A stretch of DNA of 64,000 nt from Azoarcus sp. Aa7 (lineage in GTDB: Bacteria; Pseudomonadota; Gammaproteobacteria; Burkholderiales; Rhodocyclaceae): the NCBI RefSeq assembly GCF_014822185.1, contig NZ_QVLR01000006.1, positions 100,566 to 164,565 on the forward strand, written 5' to 3'. The translations under genes were made by a program, and so were the position numbers. Each line of letters begins with the position of its first letter. Position 1 is the first letter of the stretch. This document shows, piece by piece, positions 7,576-16,199 of the stretch. The notes under the pieces were generated by a model. The model searched no databases and had not been told where the DNA came from. It saw nothing but the letters and a program-made list of their open reading frames with translations.

Positions 7576-9795
7576 ATGACATCCCAGCTCCTCAACGCGC
7601 AGATCGCGACCGCTTTCGGCACGAGCGGGAACGCTCCGCTCCGGACGGTCCTCGATGCGCTCCAGGCGGCCGGTCTTTCCGACCTTGCGGCGAACCTCGT
7701 CAACCTGCTGGTCGAGATCGAGGATACCTACAATCGGCACGCCGAGGTCGAACGGCGGGCCGAGAAGGCCCGGCGTCTCGTGGACTGCCTCGACCTGACC
7801 GGCGACGTGCTGTGCGAGTGGGATCTCGTCTCGCGCAAGATCAAGCAATCATCGGCCTGGCAGAGGCGCTTCGGCATCATCGACGGCGCCCCGGTGCGGA
7901 GCATCGAGGACTGGCACGCCTGGATCCTCCCGGACGATCGCGCAATGGTGGGCGAGCGGCTCAACACCGTGCTGCAGCGGCGTGCGCCGCTGATGGAGAT
8001 CGAGCACCGCATGCTGGACCAGGACGACGGGTGGCGCTGGTGGCTTCTGCGCTGCCGCGTCACAGCGCGGGATGGCGAAGGCAAGCCCACGCGGCTTCTC
8101 GTCCTGCACCGCGACGTCACCGAGCAGAAGCGGTCCGAGGCAGCGCTCCTGCGCGCGAAGGAGGAGGCTGAAACGGCCAACCGCGCGCGTGGAGCCTTTC
8201 TCGCGAACATGAGTCACGAGATCCGCACGCCGATGAATGCGGTCGTCGGCATGACCGAACTCGTGCTCGATACGGCGCTCGACGACGTGCAGCGCGGCTA
8301 TCTGGAGACCGTCAAGTCGTCCGCCGACGCCCTGCTCACGATCATCGACGACGTCCTGGACCTGTCCAAGATCGAAGCCGGCCGTCTCGAACTCGAATCC
8401 GTCGTGTTCCCGCTGCGCAATGTCGTGGGCGACACCATCCGCGGGCTCGCGGTTTCGGCCCATCGCAAGGGGCTGGAGGTGCTGCTCGACGTCGCGCCGG
8501 ACGTTCCCGATCGACTGTACGGCGACCCCACGCGCTTGCGCCAGATTCTCTCCAATCTCGTCGGCAACGCGATCAAGTTTACCGAACGGGGTGAAGTCGC
8601 CGTGGAAGTCAGCAAGCTGCGGCACAGCGGCATGTCCCTTTACCTGCAGTTCGTCGTCCGCGACACCGGCGTCGGTATCGCGCCGGAACTCCACGAACAG
8701 ATCTTCGACGCCTTCATGCAGGGCGACCCGTCTACGGCGCGGCGCTTCGGTGGCACGGGCCTCGGCCTCGCGATCACGAACCGGCTCGTCAAGCTGATGG
8801 ACGGCCAGATCTGGCTCGAGAGCGAGCCGGGCGGGGGCAGCACCTTCTACTTCACGTCCCGTGTGGCCGCCGATCCCAATGCTGCCGCACCGTCGTTCGA
8901 GCTGCCCGCGTGGCTGAAAGGCCGCACGGCACTGGTCATCGACGATTGTCCCCACGCCCTCGCGCTCATCGCACGCATGCTGCAGCGGATCGGGCTGGAG
9001 GTCGACACGACCGACGATGCGGCCCGCGTCCCGGCACTCGTCGCCGAGCGGACCAGTGCGGGCCGGCCCTATGACATCCTCCTGGCCGACGGCGGCATGC
9101 CGCCGCCGGGCGGGCTCGCGCTTGCGCAGGACTTCGACAACGTTCTGCTGTTGCTGGCAAACCATGCGCAGCGACAGGAGCTCGCGCGCAGCGGCACGGT
9201 GCCGTCGCTAACCCATCTCGTCAAGCCGGTGTTCGAGGACAACCTGTTCGACGCCCTGCGCGCCGCATTCGACGTCGCGGACCTGCAGCGGCTGGAACTG
9301 GAGCGCTTCACTGTCGATGAAGCCGCGGCGATGGCGCTCGATGCGTCCGACGCGCTCAATGTACTGTTGGTCGAGGACACGCCCGTCAACCAGACGCTTG
9401 CCGTGCAGTTGCTGACCAGGGCGGGGCACCGCGTCACCGTTGCGAACAACGGAGCCGAGGCGCTCGACTGGTTCGAGCAGCAGCCGTTCGACCTCATCCT
9501 GATGGACCTGCAGATGCCGCTCATCGACGGCATGGAAGCCACCGGGAAGATCCGCGCCCGCGAAGCAAGCCGGAGCTGGGCCGTCGGCGAGGGTCAGCGG
9601 CAGTGCTACATCGCTGCAATGACTGCCCACGCGATGCACGGAGACCGCGAACGCTGCCTTGCCGCCGGAATGGACGACTACATCTCCAAGCCCATCCGCC
9701 GTCAGGCGCTGAATGAATTGCTCAAGCGCGCGATCGAGCATCGCAGAGCACCCACGGGTGACCTGAACGTCCTGCTGCAGAACTGGACGGGCTGA
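7576..9795 (+). CDS. hybrid sensor histidine kinase with two receiver domains
   Basis: A cytosolic kinase of 739 residues with no membrane segment. After a short N-terminal helical region, a PAS-like domain (about 70-180) is followed by HisKA with phospho-acceptor H214 in NMSHEIRTP. An HATPase domain (about 310-425) has DTGVGIAPE and GGTGLGLAI. A first receiver domain (about 450-560) keeps D505 and the PVFEDN lysine region, and a second (about 590-715) has D644 in LMDLQMP. It lacks an Hpt domain; one is encoded convergently 8 bp away at 9803-10141, which fits a phosphorelay kinase to Hpt to the HD-GYP regulator. The signal sensed is unknown. Confidence 0.92.
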   Translation: MTSQLLNAQIATAFGTSGNAPLRTVLDALQAAGLSDLAANLVNLLVEIEDTYNRHAEVERRAEKARRLVDCLDLTGDVLCEWDLVSRKIKQSSAWQRRFGIIDGAPVRSIEDWHAWILPDDRAMVGERLNTVLQRRAPLMEIEHRMLDQDDGWRWWLLRCRVTARDGEGKPTRLLVLHRDVTEQKRSEAALLRAKEEAETANRARGAFLANMSHEIRTPMNAVVGMTELVLDTALDDVQRGYLETVKSSADALLTIIDDVLDLSKIEAGRLELESVVFPLRNVVGDTIRGLAVSAHRKGLEVLLDVAPDVPDRLYGDPTRLRQILSNLVGNAIKFTERGEVAVEVSKLRHSGMSLYLQFVVRDTGVGIAPELHEQIFDAFMQGDPSTARRFGGTGLGLAITNRLVKLMDGQIWLESEPGGGSTFYFTSRVAADPNAAAPSFELPAWLKGRTALVIDDCPHALALIARMLQRIGLEVDTTDDAARVPALVAERTSAGRPYDILLADGGMPPPGGLALAQDFDNVLLLLANHAQRQELARSGTVPSLTHLVKPVFEDNLFDALRAAFDVADLQRLELERFTVDEAAAMALDASDALNVLLVEDTPVNQTLAVQLLTRAGHRVTVANNGAEALDWFEQQPFDLILMDLQMPLIDGMEATGKIRAREASRSWAVGEGQRQCYIAAMTAHAMHGDRERCLAAGMDDYISKPIRRQALNELLKRAIEHRRAPTGDLNVLLQNWTG

Positions 9796-9802
9796 GGTGC
9801 TG

Positions 9803-10141
9803 CTACAAGGCCTGCAGCTCCGCGCACAACCGGGCGAGGAGTCGGTCGATCTCGCCCAGTCGCCCGACTGCCGACTTGAAGTCGTCCGCCCTCGACGCCT
9901 CCTCCAACGCTTCCACGGTGCGAATCAGCGCTGCGGCACCGAAGTTTTCTGCCGACCCCTTGAGACTGTGACCGGCGCGGATCACCATCGAGACGTCGCG
10001 GTCGGCGAGGGCGGTGCGAAGGTCGGCAAGCAGGCGCGGCGCATCCTCGACGAAGGTCGCGGCAACGACCCGCAGGATCTCGACATCGTTGCCGAGGTTG
10101 TCTAGCGTCGAACGAAGGTCGAACAGCGGTTCACCGTTCAT
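9803..10141 (-). CDS. stand-alone Hpt phosphotransfer protein
   Basis: A 112-residue Hpt domain protein. H58 in RAGHSLKGSAENFG is the expected phospho-acceptor, with the usual helices before and after. The ATG at 10141 overlaps the 3' end of the upstream HD-GYP gene by 11 bp, so the two are translated from one message; longer upstream starts run in another gene's frame. It is inferred to carry phosphate between the convergent hybrid kinase at 7576-9795 and the receiver of the HD-GYP protein. Confidence 0.88.
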   Translation of the reverse strand: MNGEPLFDLRSTLDNLGNDVEILRVVAATFVEDAPRLLADLRTALADRDVSMVIRAGHSLKGSAENFGAAALIRTVEALEEASRADDFKSAVGRLGEIDRLLARLCAELQAL

Positions 10142-11204
10142 TGTCCGGTTCCGGGGCCGCGGCAGGTTCCTCCTCGTCCACGAAGCGTTCGCGGATCTCC
10201 AGCACCTCGTCCCAGACGGCGAGGAAGGCATCCACGCACGCGGGGTCGAAATGCGCACCCCGGCTCCCGCACAGATAGTCGCGCGCCTCGTCGAGCGACC
10301 ACGCACGCTTGTACGGGCGCGCCGAGGTCAGCGCGTCGAACACGTCGGCCACCGCGACGATCCTGCCTTCGACAGGGATTGCGTCCCTGGCGAGGCCTCG
10401 GGGGTAGCCCGAGCCGTCGAACTTCTCGTGATGATGCAGCGCGATCGAGGCGGCCATCTGGATCGCATGCGAGCTGCTTTCGCGCAGGATCTCGTACCCG
10501 ATCTGCGTGTGCTGCTTCATGATCTCGAACTCTTCCGGGCTGTGCCGGCCGGGTTTGAGCAGGATGTGGTCGGGGGTCCCGAGCTTGCCGACGTCATGCA
10601 TCGGTGCCGCATGCAGCAGCATTTCGGCGAAATCGGGCGGAAGGCCCATCTGCACCGCGATGAGCTGAGCGTAATGGGCCATACGCAGGATGTGCGTGCC
10701 GGTCTCCGGATCGCGGCACTCCGCCGCGCGCGCCAGCCGCACGATAGTCTCGCGCTCCCGGTCGTGAATCTCCGCGACGGCGCGCCGCACTTCCTCGGCC
10801 AGCCACGTGGCGCGGTCGGCCAGGGCCCGCTGGCTGCGCCGCAGCGCGAGCATGTTCCTGACGCGCGCAAGGAACTCCATGCGGTCGACGGGTTTGTTGA
10901 GGAAATCCACGCCACCTTCGTCGAGTGCCGCGTAACGGACGCTCTTCTCATGGTCCGCGGTCACCATCAGGATCGGCAGACTGTCGTGCCGTGGTTCGCG
11001 CCTTACGTGACGGATGAACTCCAGGCCGTCGAGTTTCGGCATCAGGTAATCCACGATGACCAGATCGGGGTCATTCTCGAGGCACCAGTCGAGTCCCGAG
11101 CCCGAATCCGCGAAAGGGATGGGCTGGCAGCCGTCCAGTCGCTGGACGAGCATGCGCATCAACTCGAGGTTGGTCGGGGTGTCGTCGACAATGACGACGT
11201 TCAT
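10131..11204 (-). CDS. HD-GYP response regulator, cyclic-di-GMP phosphodiesterase (RpfG-like)
   Basis: A protein of 357 residues. Residues 1-120 form a receiver domain with D7/D8, phospho-acceptor D52 and K104. A helical linker leads to an HD-GYP domain with HDVGK (203-207), the HHHEKFDGSGYP stretch (257-268) and VADVFDALTS. All residues needed for metal binding and c-di-GMP hydrolysis appear to be present. The domain order matches RpfG. It is first in a two-gene operon with the Hpt protein. The output is probably lowering of c-di-GMP on phosphorylation; the physiological trait is not visible. Confidence 0.92.
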   Translation of the reverse strand: MNVVIVDDTPTNLELMRMLVQRLDGCQPIPFADSGSGLDWCLENDPDLVIVDYLMPKLDGLEFIRHVRREPRHDSLPILMVTADHEKSVRYAALDEGGVDFLNKPVDRMEFLARVRNMLALRRSQRALADRATWLAEEVRRAVAEIHDRERETIVRLARAAECRDPETGTHILRMAHYAQLIAVQMGLPPDFAEMLLHAAPMHDVGKLGTPDHILLKPGRHSPEEFEIMKQHTQIGYEILRESSSHAIQMAASIALHHHEKFDGSGYPRGLARDAIPVEGRIVAVADVFDALTSARPYKRAWSLDEARDYLCGSRGAHFDPACVDAFLAVWDEVLEIRERFVDEEEPAAAPEPDNER

Positions 11205-11349
11205 GGCGGGATCCTGGGTGGGAGTGGTGGCGATGAGCCCGAAACTACCGTGAACCTGCTTTGGCCGCCGTGCAACGCCTCACGCTCGATCGCGGAATGG
11301 CGGATTCCGGATGAATAGCGTGGGCGAGCCGCCCCACTCCCGGCGGGCC

Positions 11350-12003
11350 TCAGCCGAGCGTCGCGTTTGCGAGCTTTGCGCCGAAGCCGATGAACAGCCC
11401 GCCGACCCCGCCGGTCGCCGCCGCGGACAAGCGCCGGCGACGGCGGAACTGCGCCGCGAGGTGCGCGCCGCCGAAGATCAGCGCCGACAGGTAGATCGCG
11501 CTGCACACCTGCACGATCGTGCCCAGGATCGCGAACGACAGCACGGGGTAGGCGTAGCCGGGATCGACGAACTGGATGAAGAAGGACACGAAGAACAGGA
11601 TCGCCTTCGGGTTCATCAGGCTGATCACCAGCGCGGTGCGGAAGGGCCGCGTCGCATCGGCGGGCGCCTGCTCGGGTGCTGCCGTGCCGGCCGCCTTGTC
11701 GCGCCAGCCGGTGATCGCCGAGCGCAACAGCGTGAGACCCATCCACGCGAGGTAGGCGGCGCCGGCGTACTTCAGCACCATGAACAATGCGGGTGTCGTC
11801 TGCAGCAGCGACGCGACGCCCGTCGCGGAGAGCACCATCAGCACGGTGTCTCCGACGAAGATGCCGCACGCGCCGCGATAGCCCGCCGCAATGCCGAGGC
11901 GCGAGGCGACCGACATCACGTACAGCGAGTTCGGCCCAGGCAGCAGCACGATGAAAATCGTGCCGAGGATGAAGGTCGTCAGGTCGGTTACGCCGTAGAA
12001 CAT
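11350..12003 (-). CDS. LysE/RhtB-family amino-acid exporter (LeuE-like)
   Basis: A 217-residue inner-membrane exporter. The N-terminus IFIVLLPGPNSLYVMSVASR is the LysE/RhtB signature (PGPN), and about six hydrophobic segments follow, with the conserved SLMNPKAILFF motif near the middle. It is closest in feel to LeuE, but substrate assignment from sequence is unreliable in this family. It is monocistronic between the HD-GYP gene and a lipoprotein gene. Confidence 0.85.
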   Translation of the reverse strand: MFYGVTDLTTFILGTIFIVLLPGPNSLYVMSVASRLGIAAGYRGACGIFVGDTVLMVLSATGVASLLQTTPALFMVLKYAGAAYLAWMGLTLLRSAITGWRDKAAGTAAPEQAPADATRPFRTALVISLMNPKAILFFVSFFIQFVDPGYAYPVLSFAILGTIVQVCSAIYLSALIFGGAHLAAQFRRRRRLSAAATGGVGGLFIGFGAKLANATLG

Positions 12004-12057
12004 GATCCAGGTCTCCGCCGGTGGGCCGTCAATCTTAACGCGTTCCCGCTGCGAAGT

Positions 12058-12372
12058 TCATTCGCGCGCGCGACAGTTTTCGTACAGGCCGGCACCCTGC
12101 ATGTCCACGCGCGCCGTGTCTCCCCGGCGCCACAGCGTCAGGGCCCCGCACCCATAGCGTTCGCCGCTGCCCTCGGTGGCCTCCTTCATCAGTCCGAAGC
12201 GCATTCCGTCGATGTCGATCGTCGCATCGCCCCACGGATGGTAGGCGACCGAAAAGCCCTTGCCCGCATCGCAGGCGTAGGCGACGGGGCGTGCTGCGGG
12301 CGGCGTCTGCGCACAACCCGCAAGCAATGCGGCGATGAGGAGGGCGGGGAGGGCAATCGTGCGGGCGGTCAT
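12058..12372 (-). CDS. MliC-like lipoprotein (lysozyme inhibitor family)
   Basis: A 104-residue lipoprotein. The signal peptide ends in a lipobox LLAGC (Cys20). The mature part has the order seen in MliC/PliC C-type lysozyme inhibitors: YACDAGKGFSVAYH, DGMRFGL, a short SGERYGC turn, and a final YENC cysteine that can bridge to the first mature cysteine. It probably sits in the outer membrane and protects peptidoglycan from lysozyme. Sequence similarity is read by pattern only. Confidence 0.68.
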   Translation of the reverse strand: MTARTIALPALLIAALLAGCAQTPPAARPVAYACDAGKGFSVAYHPWGDATIDIDGMRFGLMKEATEGSGERYGCGALTLWRRGDTARVDMQGAGLYENCRARE

Positions 12373-12457
12373 GAGAAATTCCTGCGGGGGTCACGCGAGC
12401 GGCGTGGAAAAGGGGGGCATCGTTTCGTGGCGGTGCGGCCGGGCACGGTCCCAGGGG

Positions 12458-12907
12458 TCAGGTTGCCGGCGCGATGCGCATCGGGATGGTGACCGGACCG
12501 TCATTGACGAGGTGTACCCGCATTTCCGCCGCGAACTCGCCGGTCCCGACCTGCTCGTGGGCCTTGCGCGCCTCGGCGACGAAATGCTCGTACAGCGCGC
12601 GCCCTTCGTCCGGTGCCGCCGCATTCGTGAAGCTCGGCCGGTTTCCGCCCGTGGTGTCTGCCGCGAGGGTGAACTGGCTGACGATCAGCAACCCGCCCTG
12701 CACGTCCTGCACGGAGCGGTTCATCTTGCCGGCCTCGTCGGAAAAGATCCGCAGCTTCAGGATCTTGCCCAGCAGCTTGTCCGCTTCCGCGCGACGATCG
12801 CCGCGTTCCGCGCACACCAGCACCAGCAGGCCATGACCGATCGCGCCGGTAATCCTCCCGTCCACCACCACGCGTGCTTCCGACACGCGCTGCACCACTG
12901 CCAACAT
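12458..12907 (-). CDS. dtd: D-aminoacyl-tRNA deacylase
   Basis: A 149-residue cytosolic enzyme that hydrolyses D-aminoacyl-tRNAs and Gly-tRNA(Ala). Both active-site motifs are present: SQFTLAAD near residue 77 and the cross-subunit GP motif in NDGPVTIP near residue 137. Length matches the family. It follows trxC on the same strand with an 81-bp gap. Confidence 0.95.
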   Translation of the reverse strand: MLAVVQRVSEARVVVDGRITGAIGHGLLVLVCAERGDRRAEADKLLGKILKLRIFSDEAGKMNRSVQDVQGGLLIVSQFTLAADTTGGNRPSFTNAAAPDEGRALYEHFVAEARKAHEQVGTGEFAAEMRVHLVNDGPVTIPMRIAPAT

Positions 12908-12988
12908 CAGCTTCGCTCCCTCGCATCCGGCGGGCCCCGGCGCCCGCCGCGCAACCTTAACTGCCGTGCCCCGCCGTCACAAGCGCGG

Positions 12989-13429
12989 TCAGAGTTCGTG
13001 ACTGCGCGCCCAGTGCGCGATCGCACCTGCATTCATCGCGCCGGACTGCCGCGCCACTTCCTGCCCGTTGCGGAACAGGATCATCGTCGGGATGCTACGG
13101 ATCCCGAAGCGCGCGGCGAGCTCCTGCTCTTCTTCCGTATTCAGCTTGGCGAGGCGCATCTGCGGTTCGAGCATGCGTGCGGCCTCCTCGAAGGCCGGCG
13201 CCATCATGCGGCACGGGCCGCACCATGGCGCCCAGAAATCCACCAGCACCGGCAGGTCGCTGCGCTCGACCTGGAGCGAAAAATTGTTGGCGTCCAGCGT
13301 CAGCGACTTGCGCGCGAACAGCGGCGCGTGGCACTTGCCGCAGTTCGGCTCGTCGTTCATGCGCGCCGCCGGCACCCGGTTCAGCGCGTCGCAGTGCGGA
13401 CAGGGCAGAGTCAGGGTATCGACCGACAT
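12989..13429 (-). CDS. trxC: thioredoxin 2
   Basis: A disulfide reductase of 146 residues. An N-terminal zinc ribbon has C10-x-x-C13 and C30-x-x-C33, and the thioredoxin domain has the WCGPC active site (C70, C73). The ATG at 13429 is chosen because GGAG lies 6 nt upstream; two ATGs just before it are possible but leave poor spacing. TrxC proteins respond to oxidative stress in other proteobacteria; no OxyR site was identified here. Confidence 0.94.
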   Translation of the reverse strand: MSVDTLTLPCPHCDALNRVPAARMNDEPNCGKCHAPLFARKSLTLDANNFSLQVERSDLPVLVDFWAPWCGPCRMMAPAFEEAARMLEPQMRLAKLNTEEEQELAARFGIRSIPTMILFRNGQEVARQSGAMNAGAIAHWARSHEL

Positions 13430-13481
13430 CATCAACTCCATTGCCGGCGGATCTGCTGCCCGCCGGATCGATTTCAGCTGT

Positions 13482-14057
13482 TTACAGCGGTTTCGTTGCG
13501 ACGATGGCGCCGCGGATCTGACCTTCACTGTAGCCTGTCGCACGGTCCTGCGGGTAATGCTCGGCCAGGCGTGCCTTCACTGCCGCCGTGAGTTTGTCCT
13601 CGGGGCCGTGACAGTTCAGGCACAGGGGCTGTGTCGGCAGGGCCTTGGCGTAGCGGAACGCGCGCGTGCCGTTAGCCTGCTCGACCATCTCGCCCTTTTC
13701 CAGTTTTGCCGGATTCTCGCCCGCCGCTGCGCGGCGATCGAACTCCTCGAGCATCTTGCGCTCCCATGCGTCCGGCGTCGCGCGCTGGGGATTGCGCGTC
13801 TTCAGGGTCACGCGCTTCAACTGCCAGCCGGTGCTCGCGACGATTTCCTTGGCCATCTTCGGCGCCATGTCGCGGCATACGGGAATCGCCCCTTCAGGGC
13901 CGCTCCTGGCAATCTCCTCGTTGAGCGCCGTCACGAGCCGTGGCGGCAGGCTCGTCGCCGCCGCACGTGCCTCGGTCATCAGCGCGAGCTCCTCGGCGAA
14001 GGCGGGCAGGGCCGCACTCGCAATTGCGGCCGCCAAGGCCAACCGTACTATCCTCAT
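13482..14057 (-). CDS. periplasmic mono-haem protein, DUF3365/Tll0287-like
   Basis: A 191-residue exported protein. A signal peptide ends near AFA-EE (about residue 21). The body looks like the Tll0287-like (DUF3365) sensor/haem fold, and one c-type haem motif C146-L-N-C149-H150 lies in the C-terminal half, followed by GPED. The ATG at 14057 is preferred because GAGGAG lies 6 nt before it; the ATG at 14063 abuts that site. The partner for electron transfer is unknown, and trxC follows 53 bp downstream on the same strand. Confidence 0.78.
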   Translation of the reverse strand: MRIVRLALAAAIASAALPAFAEELALMTEARAAATSLPPRLVTALNEEIARSGPEGAIPVCRDMAPKMAKEIVASTGWQLKRVTLKTRNPQRATPDAWERKMLEEFDRRAAAGENPAKLEKGEMVEQANGTRAFRYAKALPTQPLCLNCHGPEDKLTAAVKARLAEHYPQDRATGYSEGQIRGAIVATKPL

Positions 14058-14210
14058 CGCCATCTCCTCTAAAATAAAAGCAAACGCTTATATTACTGCG
14101 GAAGATGCGTGCGTGGACCGGTCGCCACGATGGAGCCGTGTGTTCCTGCCGGGCCGGCAGCCGGCCGTCGCGTGTCCGGCGCTCCATGCACGGTGCCGAA
14201 CGCGGCGGCG

Positions 14211-14996
14211 TCACGCCTCGCCGAAGACGTAGGCGTCCATCGCCAGCATGCCGTAGCGCACGTCGGCGGCGGCGAGGCGTCGTGCGCCGGCGTCCGCTCC
14301 GGCGGCGCCGCGGGCGAACATCAGCGGCATCAGGTGTTCGTCCGTCGGGTGGGCGCGCTCGGCATGGGGCGCGAGCCGCCGGTAGTCGAGCAGGGCGTCG
14401 ACGTCGCCGGCAGCCAGCGTGTCGGCGATCCATTGCGCGAAGGCGCTGACGTAAGGCGTGGTCCCCGCTGCGGCGCCCGTGAACTCGTACAGGTTGTGCG
14501 TGAGGCTGCCCGAGCCGACGATGAGGACGCCTTCGTCGCGCAGCGGGGAAAGCGCCCGCCCGAGAGCATGGAACCAGCTCGCCGGGCGGCGCCCCGGCAT
14601 CGAGATCTGCACGACCGGCACGGCGGCATCCGGATACATGTGTCGCAGGGGTACCCACGCGCCGTGATCCAGCCCGCGACGCGGGTCCGCAAGCGCATCC
14701 ACGCCCGCGGCGGCGAGCAGCCCGATCGCGCGGGCGGCGAGCGCCGGATCGCCGGGCGCCGGGTAGCGCAAGCCGTACAGGGGCGCCGGGAATCCGCCGA
14801 AATCGTGGATCGTCTCCGGCCGGTCGCTCGCCGTCAGGCTCACGGCCGGACTCATCCAGTGGGGCGAGGCGATGAGGATCGCGCGGGGCGTGGGAAGCGC
14901 CAGCGCAAGGGCTGCAAGTTCGCGTCCGGCCTCTCCCGGCTCCAGTGCGAAGGTCGGCGCTCCGTGGGAAACGAAGAGGGTGGGCATCGTGCTCAT
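14211..14996 (-). CDS. ygiD: extradiol ring-cleavage dioxygenase, YgiD/DODA family
   Basis: A 261-residue non-haem metal enzyme resembling the class III extradiol dioxygenases that convert DOPA to a betalamic-acid-type product. The expected histidines lie in FVSHGAPTFA (near 10), ASPHWMSP and LDHGAWVPL. The ATG at 14996 has GGAG 5 nt upstream and gives the family's normal length. The natural substrate in bacteria is uncertain. It is divergent from the CobD/CbiB-family gene at 15254. Confidence 0.88.
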   Translation of the reverse strand: MSTMPTLFVSHGAPTFALEPGEAGRELAALALALPTPRAILIASPHWMSPAVSLTASDRPETIHDFGGFPAPLYGLRYPAPGDPALAARAIGLLAAAGVDALADPRRGLDHGAWVPLRHMYPDAAVPVVQISMPGRRPASWFHALGRALSPLRDEGVLIVGSGSLTHNLYEFTGAAAGTTPYVSAFAQWIADTLAAGDVDALLDYRRLAPHAERAHPTDEHLMPLMFARGAAGADAGARRLAAADVRYGMLAMDAYVFGEA

Positions 14997-15253
14997 GTGG
15001 TCTCCATTGCGTGTCGCGGGTGCCATTCCTGCATGGCCTCGTTGACAGCAGTCTATGGAGCTCCCGCGGGCCGATAAACCGGCACCGGCGGCACGCACTG
15101 TTCGTTCATTTGCAACAATCGTTCGATTACTGTTGTTCGGACGGTCATCCCGTTTTCGCCGACACGCTTTCCGCGTTGCACAATCGCGCCGTGCTTTTAT
15201 GGTATCGTGGCCGGATCTCACGGGTCCGGACCCTTACCTCAATCGCAATACGA

Positions 15254-16180
15254 ATGACGCTTCTTTCGCTGATCGTTGCGCTGCTGCTCGAGCAGGTACG
15301 GCCGTTGCCGGTGCGGCAAATCGTTCTGGATCCGCTTCATCGCCTGTCGGGCTTCCTCGTCGAACGCTTCAACGACGGCCAGGCCCGCAACGGCTTGGTC
15401 GCGTGGCTGCTGCTCGTCGTTTCGCTGGTCGCGGGCGGTGCGCTCGCCTTCTTTCTGTTGTGGCTCGTCCATCCGCTGCTGGCGGTGGTCTTCAACATCG
15501 CGGTGCTCTATCTGACGATGGGCTTCCGTCAGGAAAGCCATTTCTTCACGGACATCCATCTCGCCCTGCGCATGGGCGAACTCGACCGTGCGCGTTCGCT
15601 GCTGGGGGAATGGCGCGGCGGGCAGTACGTCGGCGCGAGTTCCAGCGAAGTCGCGCGGCTGGCCATCGAGGAAGGGCTCGTCGCCGCTCACCGCAACGTG
15701 TTCGGCGTGATCTTCTGGTTCATCGTCCTGCCGGGGCCGAGCGGTGCCCTGCTGTACCGTCTTGCGCGCTTTCTCGGCGAGGAGTGGGGCGGGCGCAACG
15801 ATGCCGAGTTCGGCCAGTTCGGGCGCTTCGCACGCAAGGCTTTCGAAGTGATCGACTGGCTGCCCGCGCGCCTGACCGCCGCATCGTTCTCGGTGGTGGG
15901 CGACTTCGAGGACGCCGTATTCTGCTGGCGCACGCAGGCGATGCTCTGGGCCGACAGGGCGTCCGGTATACTTATCGCGGCAGGTGCGGGTGCGCTCGGT
16001 GTGCGCCTCGGCATGCCAGTCCATGAATCCGGCGAGATCGTCGAACGACCGGAAATGGGTGTCGGTGAAGAAGCCGATGCCGACTACATGCAGAGCACCG
16101 TGGGCCTGATCTGGCGCGCGCTGGTGCTTTGCTTGCTGATGCTGGCCCTGCTGGTGATTGCCGGCTGGGTTGGTGCCTAA
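15254..16180 (+). CDS. CobD/CbiB-family membrane protein
   Basis: A 308-residue protein that resembles the CobD/CbiB family (cobinamide synthesis) in its overall pattern: an N-terminal hydrophobic segment, a cytosolic stretch, and further hydrophobic segments including the C-terminal LCLLMLALLVIAGW. Classic cobalamin genes are absent nearby, so this may be the family branch found next to thiolase genes in betaproteobacteria whose role is unclear (AmpE-like membrane proteins are an alternative). The ATG at 15254 lies in a weak ribosome-site context. Confidence 0.6.
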   Translation: MTLLSLIVALLLEQVRPLPVRQIVLDPLHRLSGFLVERFNDGQARNGLVAWLLLVVSLVAGGALAFFLLWLVHPLLAVVFNIAVLYLTMGFRQESHFFTDIHLALRMGELDRARSLLGEWRGGQYVGASSSEVARLAIEEGLVAAHRNVFGVIFWFIVLPGPSGALLYRLARFLGEEWGGRNDAEFGQFGRFARKAFEVIDWLPARLTAASFSVVGDFEDAVFCWRTQAMLWADRASGILIAAGAGALGVRLGMPVHESGEIVERPEMGVGEEADADYMQSTVGLIWRALVLCLLMLALLVIAGWVGA

Positions 16181-16199
16181 CATCCAGGAGGGAGCACAG

